Shown: positions 50,328-59,573, counted from the first letter of the stretch. The stretch is DNA of 64,000 nt from Microlunatus flavus (GCF_900110855.1 NZ_FOFA01000007.1:186001-250000), one strand, 5' to 3'. Translations and numbers: made by a program. The notes: generated from the sequence alone by a model not told the origin.

Positions 50328-51326
50328 TCAGCCGAGGTCGCCCTCGATGCGGAAGAGCCGCCGCGCGTTGCCCTCGGTGAACGCCTCGCGGTCGGCGTCG
50401 GTCGCGAGGTGCGTGAGGAACGTCGCGATGGCGTCGGCGTCGGGGCGCTGGAACGGGTAGTCGGTCGAGAAGATCAGCCGGTCGGGCGTCGTCACCTCGA
50501 GGACGTGGCGCAGGAGCGCCGGGTTGAGCATCCCCGAGCTCGTGAGGTGGACGTTGGTGCGCACGTAGTCCGACACGCGCCGCTCGAGCCCGGCCGCCCG
50601 CGCGAGGCTGTCGGCGCGGTCCAGCCAGAACGGCAGCAGCTCGCCCCAGTGCCCCAGCACCAGCTGCAGGTCCGGGTGCCGGTCGAACGTGCCGCGGACG
50701 ACCACGCGGAGCGCGGCCAGTGCCGCCTCGAGGTGCCAGCCCCACCCGAAGGTGGCCATCGCCAGGTCGGTCAGGGGGTCGAACCCGCTGTACGAGACCT
50801 CCCGCACCGCCAGCGGTGGCACCTGGGGATGGATGAAGACCGGCAGCCCGAGCGACGCGGCCGTCGCGAAGACGTCCTCGTTGCGCGGGTCGTCGAGCGG
50901 GACCGCGCCCGAGCGGCCGTAGACCATCGCGCCGACCATGCCCAGCCCGGCCGCGCGCTCCAGCTCGGCCGCAGCGGCCGCCGGGTCGGCCATCGGCAGC
51001 GTCGCCAGCGCCCGGAACCGGCGCGGATGGCGGCGTACGGCCTCGACGGCGAGGTCGTTGGCCCGCCGGGCGAGGGGGACGGCCTGCGCGGGGTCGAGCG
51101 GGTGCGTGCCCGGCGGAGCCAGGGAGAGGACCTGGAGGTCGACGCCCTGCGCGTCCATGAACCGCAGGCGGGCGTCCGCGAGGTCGTCGAGGAGCGCGAG
51201 GTTGTCGCCCATCTCGTCGAGCACGAGGCTCGGGTCGCCGCGGTCCGCCGGCAGGGCCCGTACGGCTGCGGTGAGCTCGGGTGAGCTCCAGTGCTCCTCG
51301 ATCGCGATCAGCGCCACGCCACCCAT
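50328..51326 (-). CDS. amidohydrolase-2 family metal-dependent hydrolase/decarboxylase
   Basis: A 332-residue TIM-barrel protein. IAIEEHWSSPE at the N-terminus carries the E-x-H metal pattern of ACMSD-like amidohydrolases. LSLAPPGTHPLDP, PVFIHPQVPP, LVLGHWGELLPFWLDR and the terminal STDYPFQRPD follow, giving the His, His and Asp metal ligands. Members include gamma-resorcylate and 2-amino-3-carboxymuconate decarboxylases; the substrate is not clear here. I chose the ATG at 51326. Confidence 0.85.
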   Translation of the reverse strand: MGGVALIAIEEHWSSPELTAAVRALPADRGDPSLVLDEMGDNLALLDDLADARLRFMDAQGVDLQVLSLAPPGTHPLDPAQAVPLARRANDLAVEAVRRHPRRFRALATLPMADPAAAAAELERAAGLGMVGAMVYGRSGAVPLDDPRNEDVFATAASLGLPVFIHPQVPPLAVREVSYSGFDPLTDLAMATFGWGWHLEAALAALRVVVRGTFDRHPDLQLVLGHWGELLPFWLDRADSLARAAGLERRVSDYVRTNVHLTSSGMLNPALLRHVLEVTTPDRLIFSTDYPFQRPDADAIATFLTHLATDADREAFTEGNARRLFRIEGDLG

Positions 51327-51413
51327 GCTCGTTCCCGCCTCCCGGGCGCCGTACGCGGCCTCGCCCACCTCGTCGAGCTCGGCGTGGCCGGGTGGGTCGC
51401 CAGGAGTTCGGCG

Positions 51414-51437
51414 GGCCGTAACACCGGTGTTACGGCC
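51414..51437. promoter_or_regulatory. GlnR-like operator upstream of glnA2
   Basis: A perfect 24-bp palindrome with the core GTAAC-ACCGGT-GTTAC, close to the actinobacterial GlnR box (roughly GTnAC-n6-GnAAC). It lies 20 bp before the glnA2 start. A CAGGAT -10-like hexamer at 51445 follows, so the palindrome covers the -35 region. Confidence 0.6.
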
Positions 51438-51456
51438 GGCCGGGCAGGATGAGCGG

Positions 51457-52794
51457 GTGGACAAGCAGACGGAGTTCGTGCTCCGTGCCATCGAGGAGCG
51501 CGACGTCCGGTTCGTCCGGATGTGGTTCACCGACGTGCTCGGTTTCCTGAAGTCGGTCGCGATCGCGCCGGCCGAGCTCGAGGGGGCGTTCGCCGAAGGC
51601 ATGGGCTTCGACGGCTCGGCCGTCGAGGGCTTCGCGCGCGTCTACGAGTCGGACATGATCGCGCACCCCGACCCGTCGACGTTTCAGATCCTGCCCTGGC
51701 GCGACAGCAGCCCGGCGACGGCGCGGATGTTCTGCGACATCTCGATGCCCGACGGCTCGCCGAGCTACGCCGACCCGCGCTACGTGCTCAAGCGCGCGTT
51801 GGGCAAGGCCGCCGACCTCGGCTTCACCTTCTACACCCACCCCGAGGTCGAGTTCTACCTGTTCAAGGACCCGCTGCTGGCGAGCGTGACCCCGACGCCG
51901 GTCGACCACTCGGGCTACTTCGACCACACGCCGCAGAGCACCGGCAGCGACTTCCGCCGCAAGGCGATCACCATGCTCGAGCAGATGGGGATCTCGGTCG
52001 AGTTCTCCCACCACGAGGCCGGCCCGGGCCAGCAGGAGATCGACCTGCGCTACGCCGACGCCCTCTCGACCGCGGACAACATCATGACGTTCCGCGTCGT
52101 GGTGAAGGAGGTCGCGCTCAGCCAGGGCATCCACGCCTCGTTCATGCCCAAGCCCGCGACCGACTGGCCGGGCTCGGCGATGCACACGCACATGTCGCTC
52201 TTCGAGGGCGACAACAACGCCTTCTACGACGCCGGCGCGGAGAACCACCTCTCCAAGGTCGGGCGGCACTTCATCGCCGGCCTGCTGCGCCACGCGGCCG
52301 AGATCACCGCGGTCACCAACCAGTGGGTCAACTCGTACAAGCGCCTGGCCGGCGGCGGCGAGGCCCCGAGCTACATCTGCTGGGGCCGCAACAACCGCTC
52401 CGCGCTGGTCCGGGTGCCGATGTACAAGCCCAACAAGGGTTCGTCGGCGCGCGTCGAGCTGCGCTCGATCGACTCCGCGGCCAACCCGTACCTGGCCTTC
52501 GCCCTCACCCTCGCCGCCGGCCTCGCCGGGATCCAGGGCGAGTACGAGCTCCCCGACGGGGCCGAGGACGACGTCTGGTCGCTGACCGAGCGCGAGCGCA
52601 AGGCGCTCGGCATCGAGCCGCTGCCGCGCAACCTCGACGAGGCCATCCGCGCGATGGAAGGTTCCGAGCTGGTCGCCGAGACCCTGGGCGACCACGTCTT
52701 CGACTTCTTCCTGCGCAACAAGCGGGCCGAGTTCGCCGAGTACCGCCGTCAGGTCACGCCGCAGGAGCTCGAGCGGTTGCTCCCGGTCCTCTAG
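51457..52794 (+). CDS. glnA2: type I glutamine synthetase, GlnA2-like
   Basis: A 445-residue glutamine synthetase. MGFDGSAVEGFARVYESDM is the substrate-side motif, HPEVEFYLF and EAGPGQQEIDLRYADAL bind metal and glutamate, and GSAMHTHMSLF and NRSALVRVP complete the catalytic sites. The adenylylated Tyr of the GlnA1 type (KNLYDLP) is replaced by Asp (RNLDEA), so GlnE should not modify this subunit. Gene order glnA2 then glnE matches mycobacteria, where a second glnA lies nearby. The GTG at 51457 was chosen. Confidence 0.92.
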   Translation: MDKQTEFVLRAIEERDVRFVRMWFTDVLGFLKSVAIAPAELEGAFAEGMGFDGSAVEGFARVYESDMIAHPDPSTFQILPWRDSSPATARMFCDISMPDGSPSYADPRYVLKRALGKAADLGFTFYTHPEVEFYLFKDPLLASVTPTPVDHSGYFDHTPQSTGSDFRRKAITMLEQMGISVEFSHHEAGPGQQEIDLRYADALSTADNIMTFRVVVKEVALSQGIHASFMPKPATDWPGSAMHTHMSLFEGDNNAFYDAGAENHLSKVGRHFIAGLLRHAAEITAVTNQWVNSYKRLAGGGEAPSYICWGRNNRSALVRVPMYKPNKGSSARVELRSIDSAANPYLAFALTLAAGLAGIQGEYELPDGAEDDVWSLTERERKALGIEPLPRNLDEAIRAMEGSELVAETLGDHVFDFFLRNKRAEFAEYRRQVTPQELERLLPVL

Positions 52795-52831
52795 ACGGGA
52801 GCGCGCCGCCCCACCCGTCGCCGCTCCAGCG

Positions 52832-52890
52832 CGAACCGCTGACTCCCGACGTCGAACCGGCCGATCTGGCCGTCGGGAGTCAGCGGTTCG
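52832..52890. repeat. 20-bp inverted repeat after glnA2
   Basis: Perfect 20-bp arms (52832-52851 with 52871-52890) with a 19-nt loop, 38 nt past the glnA2 stop. Probably its terminator, though the arms are longer than the others. Confidence 0.7.
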
Positions 52891-52987
52891 TGAACAAGGG
52901 GCTGGCCGGGGGCCGTAGGCCGCCGGGGTTCGGTGGGCCGGGCAGGGCGAGGCCGGACGGGAGCCGGACGGACGTCAGCCCCTCGCT

Positions 52988-53073
52988 GGTTAGCGCAGAA
53001 GGAAGCGCCAGTCAGCTCCTCGAGGGCACTGAAGCGATCCAATCCGCCGCTGGCGCTTCCTTCTGCGCTAACC
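52988..53073. repeat. 24-bp perfect inverted repeat overlapping the end of the mycothiol-dependent gene
   Basis: Perfect 24-bp arms (52988-53011 with 53050-53073) enclose 38 nt. The right arm contains the stop codon of the minus-strand gene at 53068. Terminator-like, but unusually long. Confidence 0.75.
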
Positions 53074-53778
53074 GACGAGCGGCAGCATCTCGGACAGGTC
53101 TGCGCGCAGGCCCGACGCGGCGACCCGGCCGGAGGCGAGGGCGTTCGCCCAGGACGTACGCCCGGTGGCCATGCGCAGGAACGTCGTGGCGTCGGTCTCG
53201 ACGACGTTCGGTGGGGTGCCGCGGGTGTGGGTCGGGCCGGGGTCGAGCTGGCCGTCGCGGAGCACCGAGCACTGGACCGCGGCGTGCGGCGGGACCCGCA
53301 CCTCCACCGAGCGTCCCGGGTAGCGGGTCGCCAGGACCTCGCACAGGCTGCGGCAGGCGACACCCACCGCGCCGCGGACCTGCGGGACGGGTGCGCGGTC
53401 GGGCAGCGAGCGCGACAGGTCGTCGGCGTGGACGACGAGCTCGACGGCTTGCGGACCGACCACGTCGGGCGGGAGCGGCGAGCCGTCGAGGCGGTCGAGC
53501 GTCTCGTCCAGCCGCTCGAGCAGGGCCGCGAAGGAGAACCGCTCCGCGTGCTCGAGCGCGCGACGGCGGCTGCCCTCGGCGGTGCCCGGTTCGGGACCCA
53601 GGCCGCCCGCCGTCCGCTGCAGGCCGAGGTCGAGGTGGGCGAGCAGCGCGTGCACGTCCCAGCCCTCGAGGACGGTGGGGCGGGTCGCGTCCTCGGGGGT
53701 CAGGTCGGCCAGCCAGTCGTGCAGCGCGCGGCCCTGCTCGACCAGCGCCTCGCCGGGACTCCGTCGCGCGCGCACCAC
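53068..53778 (-). CDS. maleylpyruvate-isomerase-family mycothiol-dependent protein
   Basis: A 236-residue protein. An N-terminal DinB/MDMPI-type four-helix domain holds WDVHALLAHLDLGL, with the His residues of the metal site. A C-terminal sterol-carrier-like domain ends TDATTFLRMATGRTSW. Relatives use mycothiol as cofactor, fitting the mshA gene in this window. The GTG at 53778 starts the protein. The reaction is not known. Confidence 0.8.
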   Translation of the reverse strand: MVRARRSPGEALVEQGRALHDWLADLTPEDATRPTVLEGWDVHALLAHLDLGLQRTAGGLGPEPGTAEGSRRRALEHAERFSFAALLERLDETLDRLDGSPLPPDVVGPQAVELVVHADDLSRSLPDRAPVPQVRGAVGVACRSLCEVLATRYPGRSVEVRVPPHAAVQCSVLRDGQLDPGPTHTRGTPPNVVETDATTFLRMATGRTSWANALASGRVAASGLRADLSEMLPLVG

Positions 53779-53844
53779 CCGTCCATCCTCTCGTGCTCCC
53801 GCGAACCCGCTCCGGGCGCGTCGGCGGTCCGTACGATCGCCTGC

Positions 53845-53862
53845 GTGAGGACCGAGGCGTGA
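53845..53862 (+). CDS. five-codon leaderless ORF upstream of glnE
   Basis: TACGAT (53832-53837), 7 nt, then GTG AGG ACC GAG GCG TGA. Its stop overlaps the glnE GTG (GTGA). A leaderless transcript starting at this GTG would translate the mini-ORF first and reach glnE by coupling. There is no other ribosome site for glnE. Confidence 0.5.
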   Translation: MRTEA

Positions 53863-56846
53863 GGATCGAGACGGCGCAGGGGGCGCTCGCCCGGCGGGGC
53901 TTCACCGACGCGGCGACCGCGAGCCGTCGCGTGGAGTCGTGGTCGCAGCACCAGCTCACGCTGCTCGACGTGGTCGTCCGCGCGGCCGACCCGGACCTCA
54001 CGCTCAGCACCCTCGACCGCCTCGACGACGCCGACCCGGGGCTGCTCGACCGGCTCGCCGACCGCCCCCGGCTCGCCGGCCACCTCGTCGCCGTGCTCGG
54101 CGCCAGCGTCGCGCTCGGCCAGCACCTCGTCTCGCACCCCGAGCTCGTCGAGGCCCTCGACGGGCCCCTGACCCGCACGTCGGCCGCCGATCTCCGCACC
54201 GAGCTCCTCCGCTCGGTGGGGGTGGACCCGGGCGCGGACGTCCCCGTCGCCACCGACCTGGTCGGCGACGGGCTGCGGCTGGCGTACCGGGCCGCGCTGC
54301 TGCGGATCGCCGCCCGTGACCTCTGCGCACCCGAACCCATCGAGGCCGTCGACGGCGTCGCCGACGAGCTGTCGGACCTCGCCGACGCGACGCTCGAGGC
54401 CGCGCTCTCGATCGCGCGGGCCAAGGCCGGCCCGGAGGCCGCGCACACCCGGCTCGCCGTGATCGCGCTCGGCAAGACCGGCGCCCAGGAGCTGAACTAC
54501 GTCAGCGACGTCGACGTCCTCTTCGTCGCCGAGCCGGCCCGTGACGCCGACGGCGAGCCCCTCGTCCCGGCCGACCGCGCGGTCACCCTCGCCACCCGCA
54601 TGGCCGCGGAGATGACGCGCATCTGCTCGGCCCACACCGCGGCCGGCACGATCTGGGAGGTCGACGCGGCGCTGCGGCCGGAGGGCAAGGCCGGCCAGCT
54701 GGTCCGCACGCTCGCCAGCCACGCGAAGTACTACTCGACGTGGGCCAAGACCTGGGAGTTCCAGGCGATGCTCAAGGCCCGGCCGGCGGCGGGCGACCTC
54801 GGGCTCGGGGGCGAGTTCGTCGAACTCGTCGCCCCGTACGTCTGGCGCGCGGCCGAGCGCGAGGGGTTCGTCCACGACACCCAGGCCATGCGGCGCCGGG
54901 TCGTGGCGCACATCCCGAAGCGCGACGCCGGCCGCGAGCTCAAGCTGGGAGAGGGCGGGCTGCGCGACGTCGAGTTCGCGGTCCAGATGCTCCAGCTCGT
55001 CCACGGCCGCGTCGACGAGTCGCTGCGCGTCCGGGCGACGCTCGAGGCCCTCAAGCTGCTCGTCGACGGCGGCTACGTCGGCCGGGAGGACGGCAAGACC
55101 CTCGCGCTCGCGTACCGCTTCCTGCGCGTCCTCGAGCACCGGATCCAGCTGTTCCGGCTGCGCCGGACGCACGTGCTGCCCGAGTCGGAGGAGGACCTGC
55201 GGCGCATCGGTCGCTCGCTGGGCTACCCCGACCCGGTGACCGAGCTGCTGTCGACCTGGCGGAACGTCGCCTCCGCGGTGCGCCGGCTGCACGAGCGGCT
55301 CTACTACTCACCGCTGCTCGAGGCCGTCGCCCGCATCCCCACCGGCGAGCTGCGCCTGACGACCCGCGCGGCGGAGGACCGGCTGCAGGCCCTCGGCTAC
55401 GACGACCCGGCCGCCGCGCTGCGCCACATCGCGGCGCTGAGCCAGGGGGTCAGCCGCCAGTCCGGCATCCAGCGCCAGCTGCTGCCGGCCATGCTGGGCT
55501 GGTTCGCCGACGCCCCGAACCCGGACGCCGGGCTCTTCGCCTTCCGCCAGGTGTCGGAGGCCCTCGGCTCGTCCCCCTGGTACCTCCGCGCGCTGCGCGA
55601 CGAGGGCGCCATGGCCGAGCGGCTCGCCCGCATCCTGGCCAGCAGCCGGTACGCCGTCTCGCTGCTGGCCCGCGCACCTCAGACGGTGCAGATGCTCGCC
55701 GGGGAGGAGCAGCTGCGCCCTCGTCCGCTCGCCGACGTCCGCAGCGAGATGCTGGCCGCCGCGCGCCGGCAGTCGAGCAGCGCCGCGGCCGTCGAGGCGA
55801 TCCGGGCCATCCGGCGTCGCGAGCTCTTCCGGATCGCCGCGGCCGACCTGCTCGGCGAGATCGACGTGCTCCAGGTCGGCGAGGCGCTGACCGACGTCAC
55901 GTCGGCCACGGTCCACGCCGCCCTGGAGACGCTGCGCGCCGACTCCGAGGCGCAGCCGGTGCCGCGCATCGCCGTCGTCGCGATGGGGCGCTGGGGCGGG
56001 CGCGAGATGTCGTACGCCTCCGACGCGGACGCGATGTTCGTCATGGCCGACACGATCCCGGGCGACGGCGGCGCCGACGGCGGAACGGTCGCCGACCCGG
56101 TGAAGGCGGGCGGGGCCGTGATCACCCAGCTCCGCAAGCTGCTCAGCCGGCCGGGCGCCGACCCGGCGCTGTCGGTCGACGCCGACCTGCGTCCCGAGGG
56201 CAAGGGCGGTGCGCTGATCCGCTCGCTCGCGGCGTACCGGAACTACTACTCGCGCTGGTCCTCCACCTGGGAGCTCCAGGCGCTGGTGCGCGCCGACGAC
56301 CTGGCCGGCGACGAGGAGGTCGGGGCCGGGCTGATGGCCGAGATCGACCGGCGCCGGTGGCCCGAGGACGGCCTGTCCCACGCCCAGCTCGTGGAGATCC
56401 GCAAGCTCAAGGCCCGGGTCGAGGCCGAGCGCCTCCCGCGCGGCGCGGACCCCGAGCGGCACACGAAGCTCGGGCCCGGCGGACTGGCCGACGTGGAGTG
56501 GACGGTGCAGACGCTGCAGCTGCAGCACGCGCACCGGCTGCCCCAGCTGCGCTCGACCCAGACCATCGTGGCGCTGCGGGCGGCCCGGGACGCCGGCATC
56601 GTCGACGCCTCCGACGCGGGCCAGCTGGAGGAGGCGTGGCGCCTCGCGAGCCGGATCCGCAACTCGGTGATGCTCATGCGCGGCCGCGCGTCGGACTCGA
56701 TCCCCTCCGACACCCGCGACCTCGCCTCGCTCGCCGAGCTCCTCGGCTACGGGCCGGGGGAGTCCTCGCACCTGCTGGCCGACTACCGCCGCGTCACCCG
56801 CCGGGCGCGCGCCGTGGTGAACCGGGTCTTCTGGGGCGAGGGGTAG
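53859..56846 (+). CDS. glnE: bifunctional glutamine synthetase adenylyltransferase/adenylyl-removing enzyme
   Basis: A 995-residue protein with duplicated nucleotidyltransferase domains that add or remove AMP on glutamine synthetase. The two active-site motifs are GAQELNYVSDVDVLFV (about 207-222, adenylyl removal) and GGREMSYASDADAMFV (about 708-723, transfer). DLRPEGKGGALIRSLAAY follows the second. A central helical region separates them. The adjacent glnA2 lacks the target Tyr, so its substrate must be another glutamine synthetase. An uninterrupted frame continues upstream into glnA2's region, but only as a GC-rich shadow. Confidence 0.95.
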   Translation: MRIETAQGALARRGFTDAATASRRVESWSQHQLTLLDVVVRAADPDLTLSTLDRLDDADPGLLDRLADRPRLAGHLVAVLGASVALGQHLVSHPELVEALDGPLTRTSAADLRTELLRSVGVDPGADVPVATDLVGDGLRLAYRAALLRIAARDLCAPEPIEAVDGVADELSDLADATLEAALSIARAKAGPEAAHTRLAVIALGKTGAQELNYVSDVDVLFVAEPARDADGEPLVPADRAVTLATRMAAEMTRICSAHTAAGTIWEVDAALRPEGKAGQLVRTLASHAKYYSTWAKTWEFQAMLKARPAAGDLGLGGEFVELVAPYVWRAAEREGFVHDTQAMRRRVVAHIPKRDAGRELKLGEGGLRDVEFAVQMLQLVHGRVDESLRVRATLEALKLLVDGGYVGREDGKTLALAYRFLRVLEHRIQLFRLRRTHVLPESEEDLRRIGRSLGYPDPVTELLSTWRNVASAVRRLHERLYYSPLLEAVARIPTGELRLTTRAAEDRLQALGYDDPAAALRHIAALSQGVSRQSGIQRQLLPAMLGWFADAPNPDAGLFAFRQVSEALGSSPWYLRALRDEGAMAERLARILASSRYAVSLLARAPQTVQMLAGEEQLRPRPLADVRSEMLAAARRQSSSAAAVEAIRAIRRRELFRIAAADLLGEIDVLQVGEALTDVTSATVHAALETLRADSEAQPVPRIAVVAMGRWGGREMSYASDADAMFVMADTIPGDGGADGGTVADPVKAGGAVITQLRKLLSRPGADPALSVDADLRPEGKGGALIRSLAAYRNYYSRWSSTWELQALVRADDLAGDEEVGAGLMAEIDRRRWPEDGLSHAQLVEIRKLKARVEAERLPRGADPERHTKLGPGGLADVEWTVQTLQLQHAHRLPQLRSTQTIVALRAARDAGIVDASDAGQLEEAWRLASRIRNSVMLMRGRASDSIPSDTRDLASLAELLGYGPGESSHLLADYRRVTRRARAVVNRVFWGEG

Positions 56847-56852
56847 CCCGCC

Positions 56853-58160
56853 TCAGCGGCCGCGCTCGAACCAGGCGCCCGTGATGAACGAGCGCCGCCG
56901 GGCCGCGCGCAGGGCGTCGCCGTACGCCTCGAGGGTCGCGGCGGCGGTGGTCGACCAGCTGAACCTGGACGCGTGCGCGGCCGCGTTCGCGCCGAGGCGC
57001 GCCCGTTCGGCGGGGTGGTCGAGGACCTCGGCCAGCATGTCGGCCCAGTCGTCGGCGTCGTGGCCGGCGACGAGCCGGCCGGTGTGGCCGTCGCGCACCG
57101 CGTGCCGCAGGCCGCCGACGTCGGTGGCGACGACCGGCCGGCCGCACGCCTGGGCCTCGAGCGCGACCAGCCCGAACGACTCGCTGTAGGACGGGACGCC
57201 GACGACGTCGGAGGCGCAGTAGTAGCGGAACAGCTCCGAGCGCTCGGCGTGCGGACGGAACTCGACGACGTCGCCCACGCCCAGCTCGGCGGCCAGCGGA
57301 GCGAGCGTGTCCGACCAGCCGGCGTCCGGGCCGCTGGCGCTGCCGATGACGATGAGCCGCAGGGTCTCGCGGCGGGCAGGTTCGCGCTCCACGAGGCGGG
57401 CGACGGCGCGGATCAGCACGTCGGGGGCCTTGAGCGGCTGGATCCGCCCGACGAACAGCACCACCTGCGCGTCCTGCCCGACCCCGAGCAGGTCGCGCGA
57501 CTGCTGCTGGTCGCACGGGTGGAAGGTGTGCAGGTCCACGCCGGGCGGGACGACGGCGATCTGCCCCGGCCGCGCCCCGTACGCGCGCACGAGGTCGGCG
57601 GCCTCGTCCTCGGTGTTGGCGGTCAGCACCTCGGCGCCGGAGACGACCTGCGACTCGCCGAGGGCGCGCAGGTCGGGCTCGGTGACGCCCCCCTTCGGCC
57701 GGCTGCCGTTCTTCACCTTCGCCATCGTGTGCATGGTGTGGACGAGCGGCAGTCCGTGGCTGCGGCGCAGCATCAGCCCGACCATGCCGGAGAGCCAGTA
57801 GTGGCTGTGCACGAGGTCGTACGCCGACGCGACCGACTCCAGGGCGTCGGAGAACTCCGGCACCAGGTCGGGCAGGTCCTCCTTGGCCACCGGTGCCCGG
57901 GGGCCGGCGGGCACGTGCAGGATCCGCAGGTTGTCGCCGAGCTCGACGACCTCGGAGGGGGCGCTGCCGTCGTCGCGGGTGAAGACGTCGACGTGCAGGC
58001 CGCGCTCGGAGAGGCGGCGGGCGACCTCGGACACGTAGACGTTCAGGCCGCCGGCGTCACCGACGCCCGGCACCGCGAGCGGCGAGGTGTGCAGGCTGAC
58101 CATGGCGACACGGCGCGGGTAGTCGACGGACACGTCCACGCCGCGTTCCCGTCTGCCCAC
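56853..58160 (-). CDS. mshA: D-inositol-3-phosphate glycosyltransferase
   Basis: A 435-residue GT4 enzyme starting mycothiol synthesis by joining N-acetylglucosamine to inositol-3-phosphate. The N-terminal RRVAMVSLHTSPLAVPG and GVGDAGGLNVYV loop is the MshA signature. VLFVGRIQPLKAPD and the donor-binding E-x7-E (SYSESFGLVALEAQACGRP) are in the C-terminal domain. The GTG at 58160 gives 17 residues before the conserved start. It converges on glnE with only 6 nt between. Confidence 0.94.
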   Translation of the reverse strand: MGRRERGVDVSVDYPRRVAMVSLHTSPLAVPGVGDAGGLNVYVSEVARRLSERGLHVDVFTRDDGSAPSEVVELGDNLRILHVPAGPRAPVAKEDLPDLVPEFSDALESVASAYDLVHSHYWLSGMVGLMLRRSHGLPLVHTMHTMAKVKNGSRPKGGVTEPDLRALGESQVVSGAEVLTANTEDEAADLVRAYGARPGQIAVVPPGVDLHTFHPCDQQQSRDLLGVGQDAQVVLFVGRIQPLKAPDVLIRAVARLVEREPARRETLRLIVIGSASGPDAGWSDTLAPLAAELGVGDVVEFRPHAERSELFRYYCASDVVGVPSYSESFGLVALEAQACGRPVVATDVGGLRHAVRDGHTGRLVAGHDADDWADMLAEVLDHPAERARLGANAAAHASRFSWSTTAAATLEAYGDALRAARRRSFITGAWFERGR

Positions 58161-58203
58161 CGGCCCGACGGCCGCCCCGTGCGGCCCGTGCCGCCTGACC
58201 TGG

Positions 58204-59091
58204 TCAGCCTAACGGGCCGCTGACCAGCAGCAGCGCCGCGAGCGCCAGCACCAGCCCGACGACCTGGAGCGGGCGCAGCCGCTCGCCGTCCACGGCCAGC
58301 GCCAGGAGCACCGTCGTCACCGGGTAGAGGGCCGCGAGCGGGGCGACGAGGCTCAGGTCGCCGTAGCGCGTGGCCACGAGGAACAGCGCGTTCGCCGACA
58401 TGTCGAAGGGGCCGGCCACGCAGGTCCAGGCCAGCGACCGTCCCCGCGGCCAGCCCCCGGCACCGGGGACGGGGCCGCCGAGGACCCGCGTCGCGGCGAC
58501 CAGCGCGGCGCAGACCCCGAGCGCCGCCAGCTGCGCGCTCCCGATCGGCCAGAGCCCCGCGTCGCCGCCCGGCGCGGCCTCGTTGGCGCGGGCCAGGAAG
58601 ACGAAGAAGAGCGCGAACCCGACCCCGGCCGCGACGGCCATGGCGACCAGGCGCCCGGTGACGACCGAGACGGCGCCCGGCCGCGGTGGCGCGAGGCTGA
58701 CCAGGGCGATCGCCACGAGCGCGCACACCACGCCGGTGAGGGCGACCGGGCTCGGCCGCTCGCCGCCGGCGAGCCCGACGACGACCGGGATGGCGGCCGA
58801 GGTCACCGAGGTGATCGGGGCGACCACCGTCATGGCCCCGCCGGACAGCGCGGCGTAGAAGACGACGACGCCGAACGCGCCGAAGGTCCCCGCGAGGGCG
58901 CCCCAGCCGAGGCTCGCGCCGTCGAGCGCGCTGGGCAGCAGCAGCAGGTAGAGCGCGAGCAGCGGCAGGCTCGCCAGCTTGGAGACCAGCACGACCGGCA
59001 GCGCGCCCGAGCGCTGCGTCGCCTTGCCGCCGGCGAAGTCGCCGACGCCCCACACCAGGCCCGACACCCCGGCGAGGACGACGAACAGCAC
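58204..59091 (-). CDS. EamA/DMT-family transporter
   Basis: A 295-residue membrane protein with about ten helices and the two-fold DMT repeat: GLVWGVGDFAGGKATQRSG in the first half and APLAALYPVTTVLLALAVDGER in the second. Members export amino acids, sugars or other metabolites; the substrate is unknown. The GTG start is leaderless (TAAGGT, 6 nt). It is in the same direction as mshA, 43 nt apart. Confidence 0.82.
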   Translation of the reverse strand: MLFVVLAGVSGLVWGVGDFAGGKATQRSGALPVVLVSKLASLPLLALYLLLLPSALDGASLGWGALAGTFGAFGVVVFYAALSGGAMTVVAPITSVTSAAIPVVVGLAGGERPSPVALTGVVCALVAIALVSLAPPRPGAVSVVTGRLVAMAVAAGVGFALFFVFLARANEAAPGGDAGLWPIGSAQLAALGVCAALVAATRVLGGPVPGAGGWPRGRSLAWTCVAGPFDMSANALFLVATRYGDLSLVAPLAALYPVTTVLLALAVDGERLRPLQVVGLVLALAALLLVSGPLG

Positions 59092-59216
59092 CCGCAGACC
59101 TTAGAGGACCAGGTCGCGCACGCGCCCGGTCGCGCCCCGTCGCACCGGCCCGGTGTCTGAGGCCCGCTCTGCTGGGCAAACCCTCTAGGAACAACGATCG
59201 AGGACGAGGAGGAACC

Positions 59217-59573
59217 ATGGCGAAGTCAGTCGCCACCGTGTGGGTGCCCGTGGACGACATGGACCGCGCGAAGAGCTTCTACGCCGACACCCTGCAGCTG
59301 CAGGTGACGAAGGAGACGCCGGACTGGAGCGAGATCGACGCCGGCAACCTCACCATCGGGCTCAACGCCCGCGAGGAGACCTCCGGCCACGCCGAGGGCG
59401 GTGCGGTGATCACCTTCACCCCGGAGGGCGGCCTCGAGGCCGAGGTCGAGCGGCTGGAGGCCGAGGGCGTGACGTTCCTCGGCGGGATCAGCGACCACCC
59501 GTGGGGTCGGATCGCCCCGTTCCGCGACTCCGAGGGCAACGACCTGCAGCTGTACGCCCCGCCGGCGGACTGA
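59217..59573 (+). CDS. single-domain VOC family protein
   Basis: A 118-residue glyoxalase-fold protein: MAKSVATVWVPVDDMDRAKSFY, the central NLTIGLNA strand and the closing PFRDSEGNDLQLYAPP are typical of the VOC superfamily. AGGAGG is just before the ATG. The substrate is unknown. Confidence 0.85.
   Translation: MAKSVATVWVPVDDMDRAKSFYADTLQLQVTKETPDWSEIDAGNLTIGLNAREETSGHAEGGAVITFTPEGGLEAEVERLEAEGVTFLGGISDHPWGRIAPFRDSEGNDLQLYAPPAD

Noticed and set aside
51522-53858. A 1774-residue fusion of glutamine synthetase region and GlnE
   Set aside because: The part before 53859 is the out-of-frame shadow of glnA2 and of intergenic sequence; glnE has its own start.
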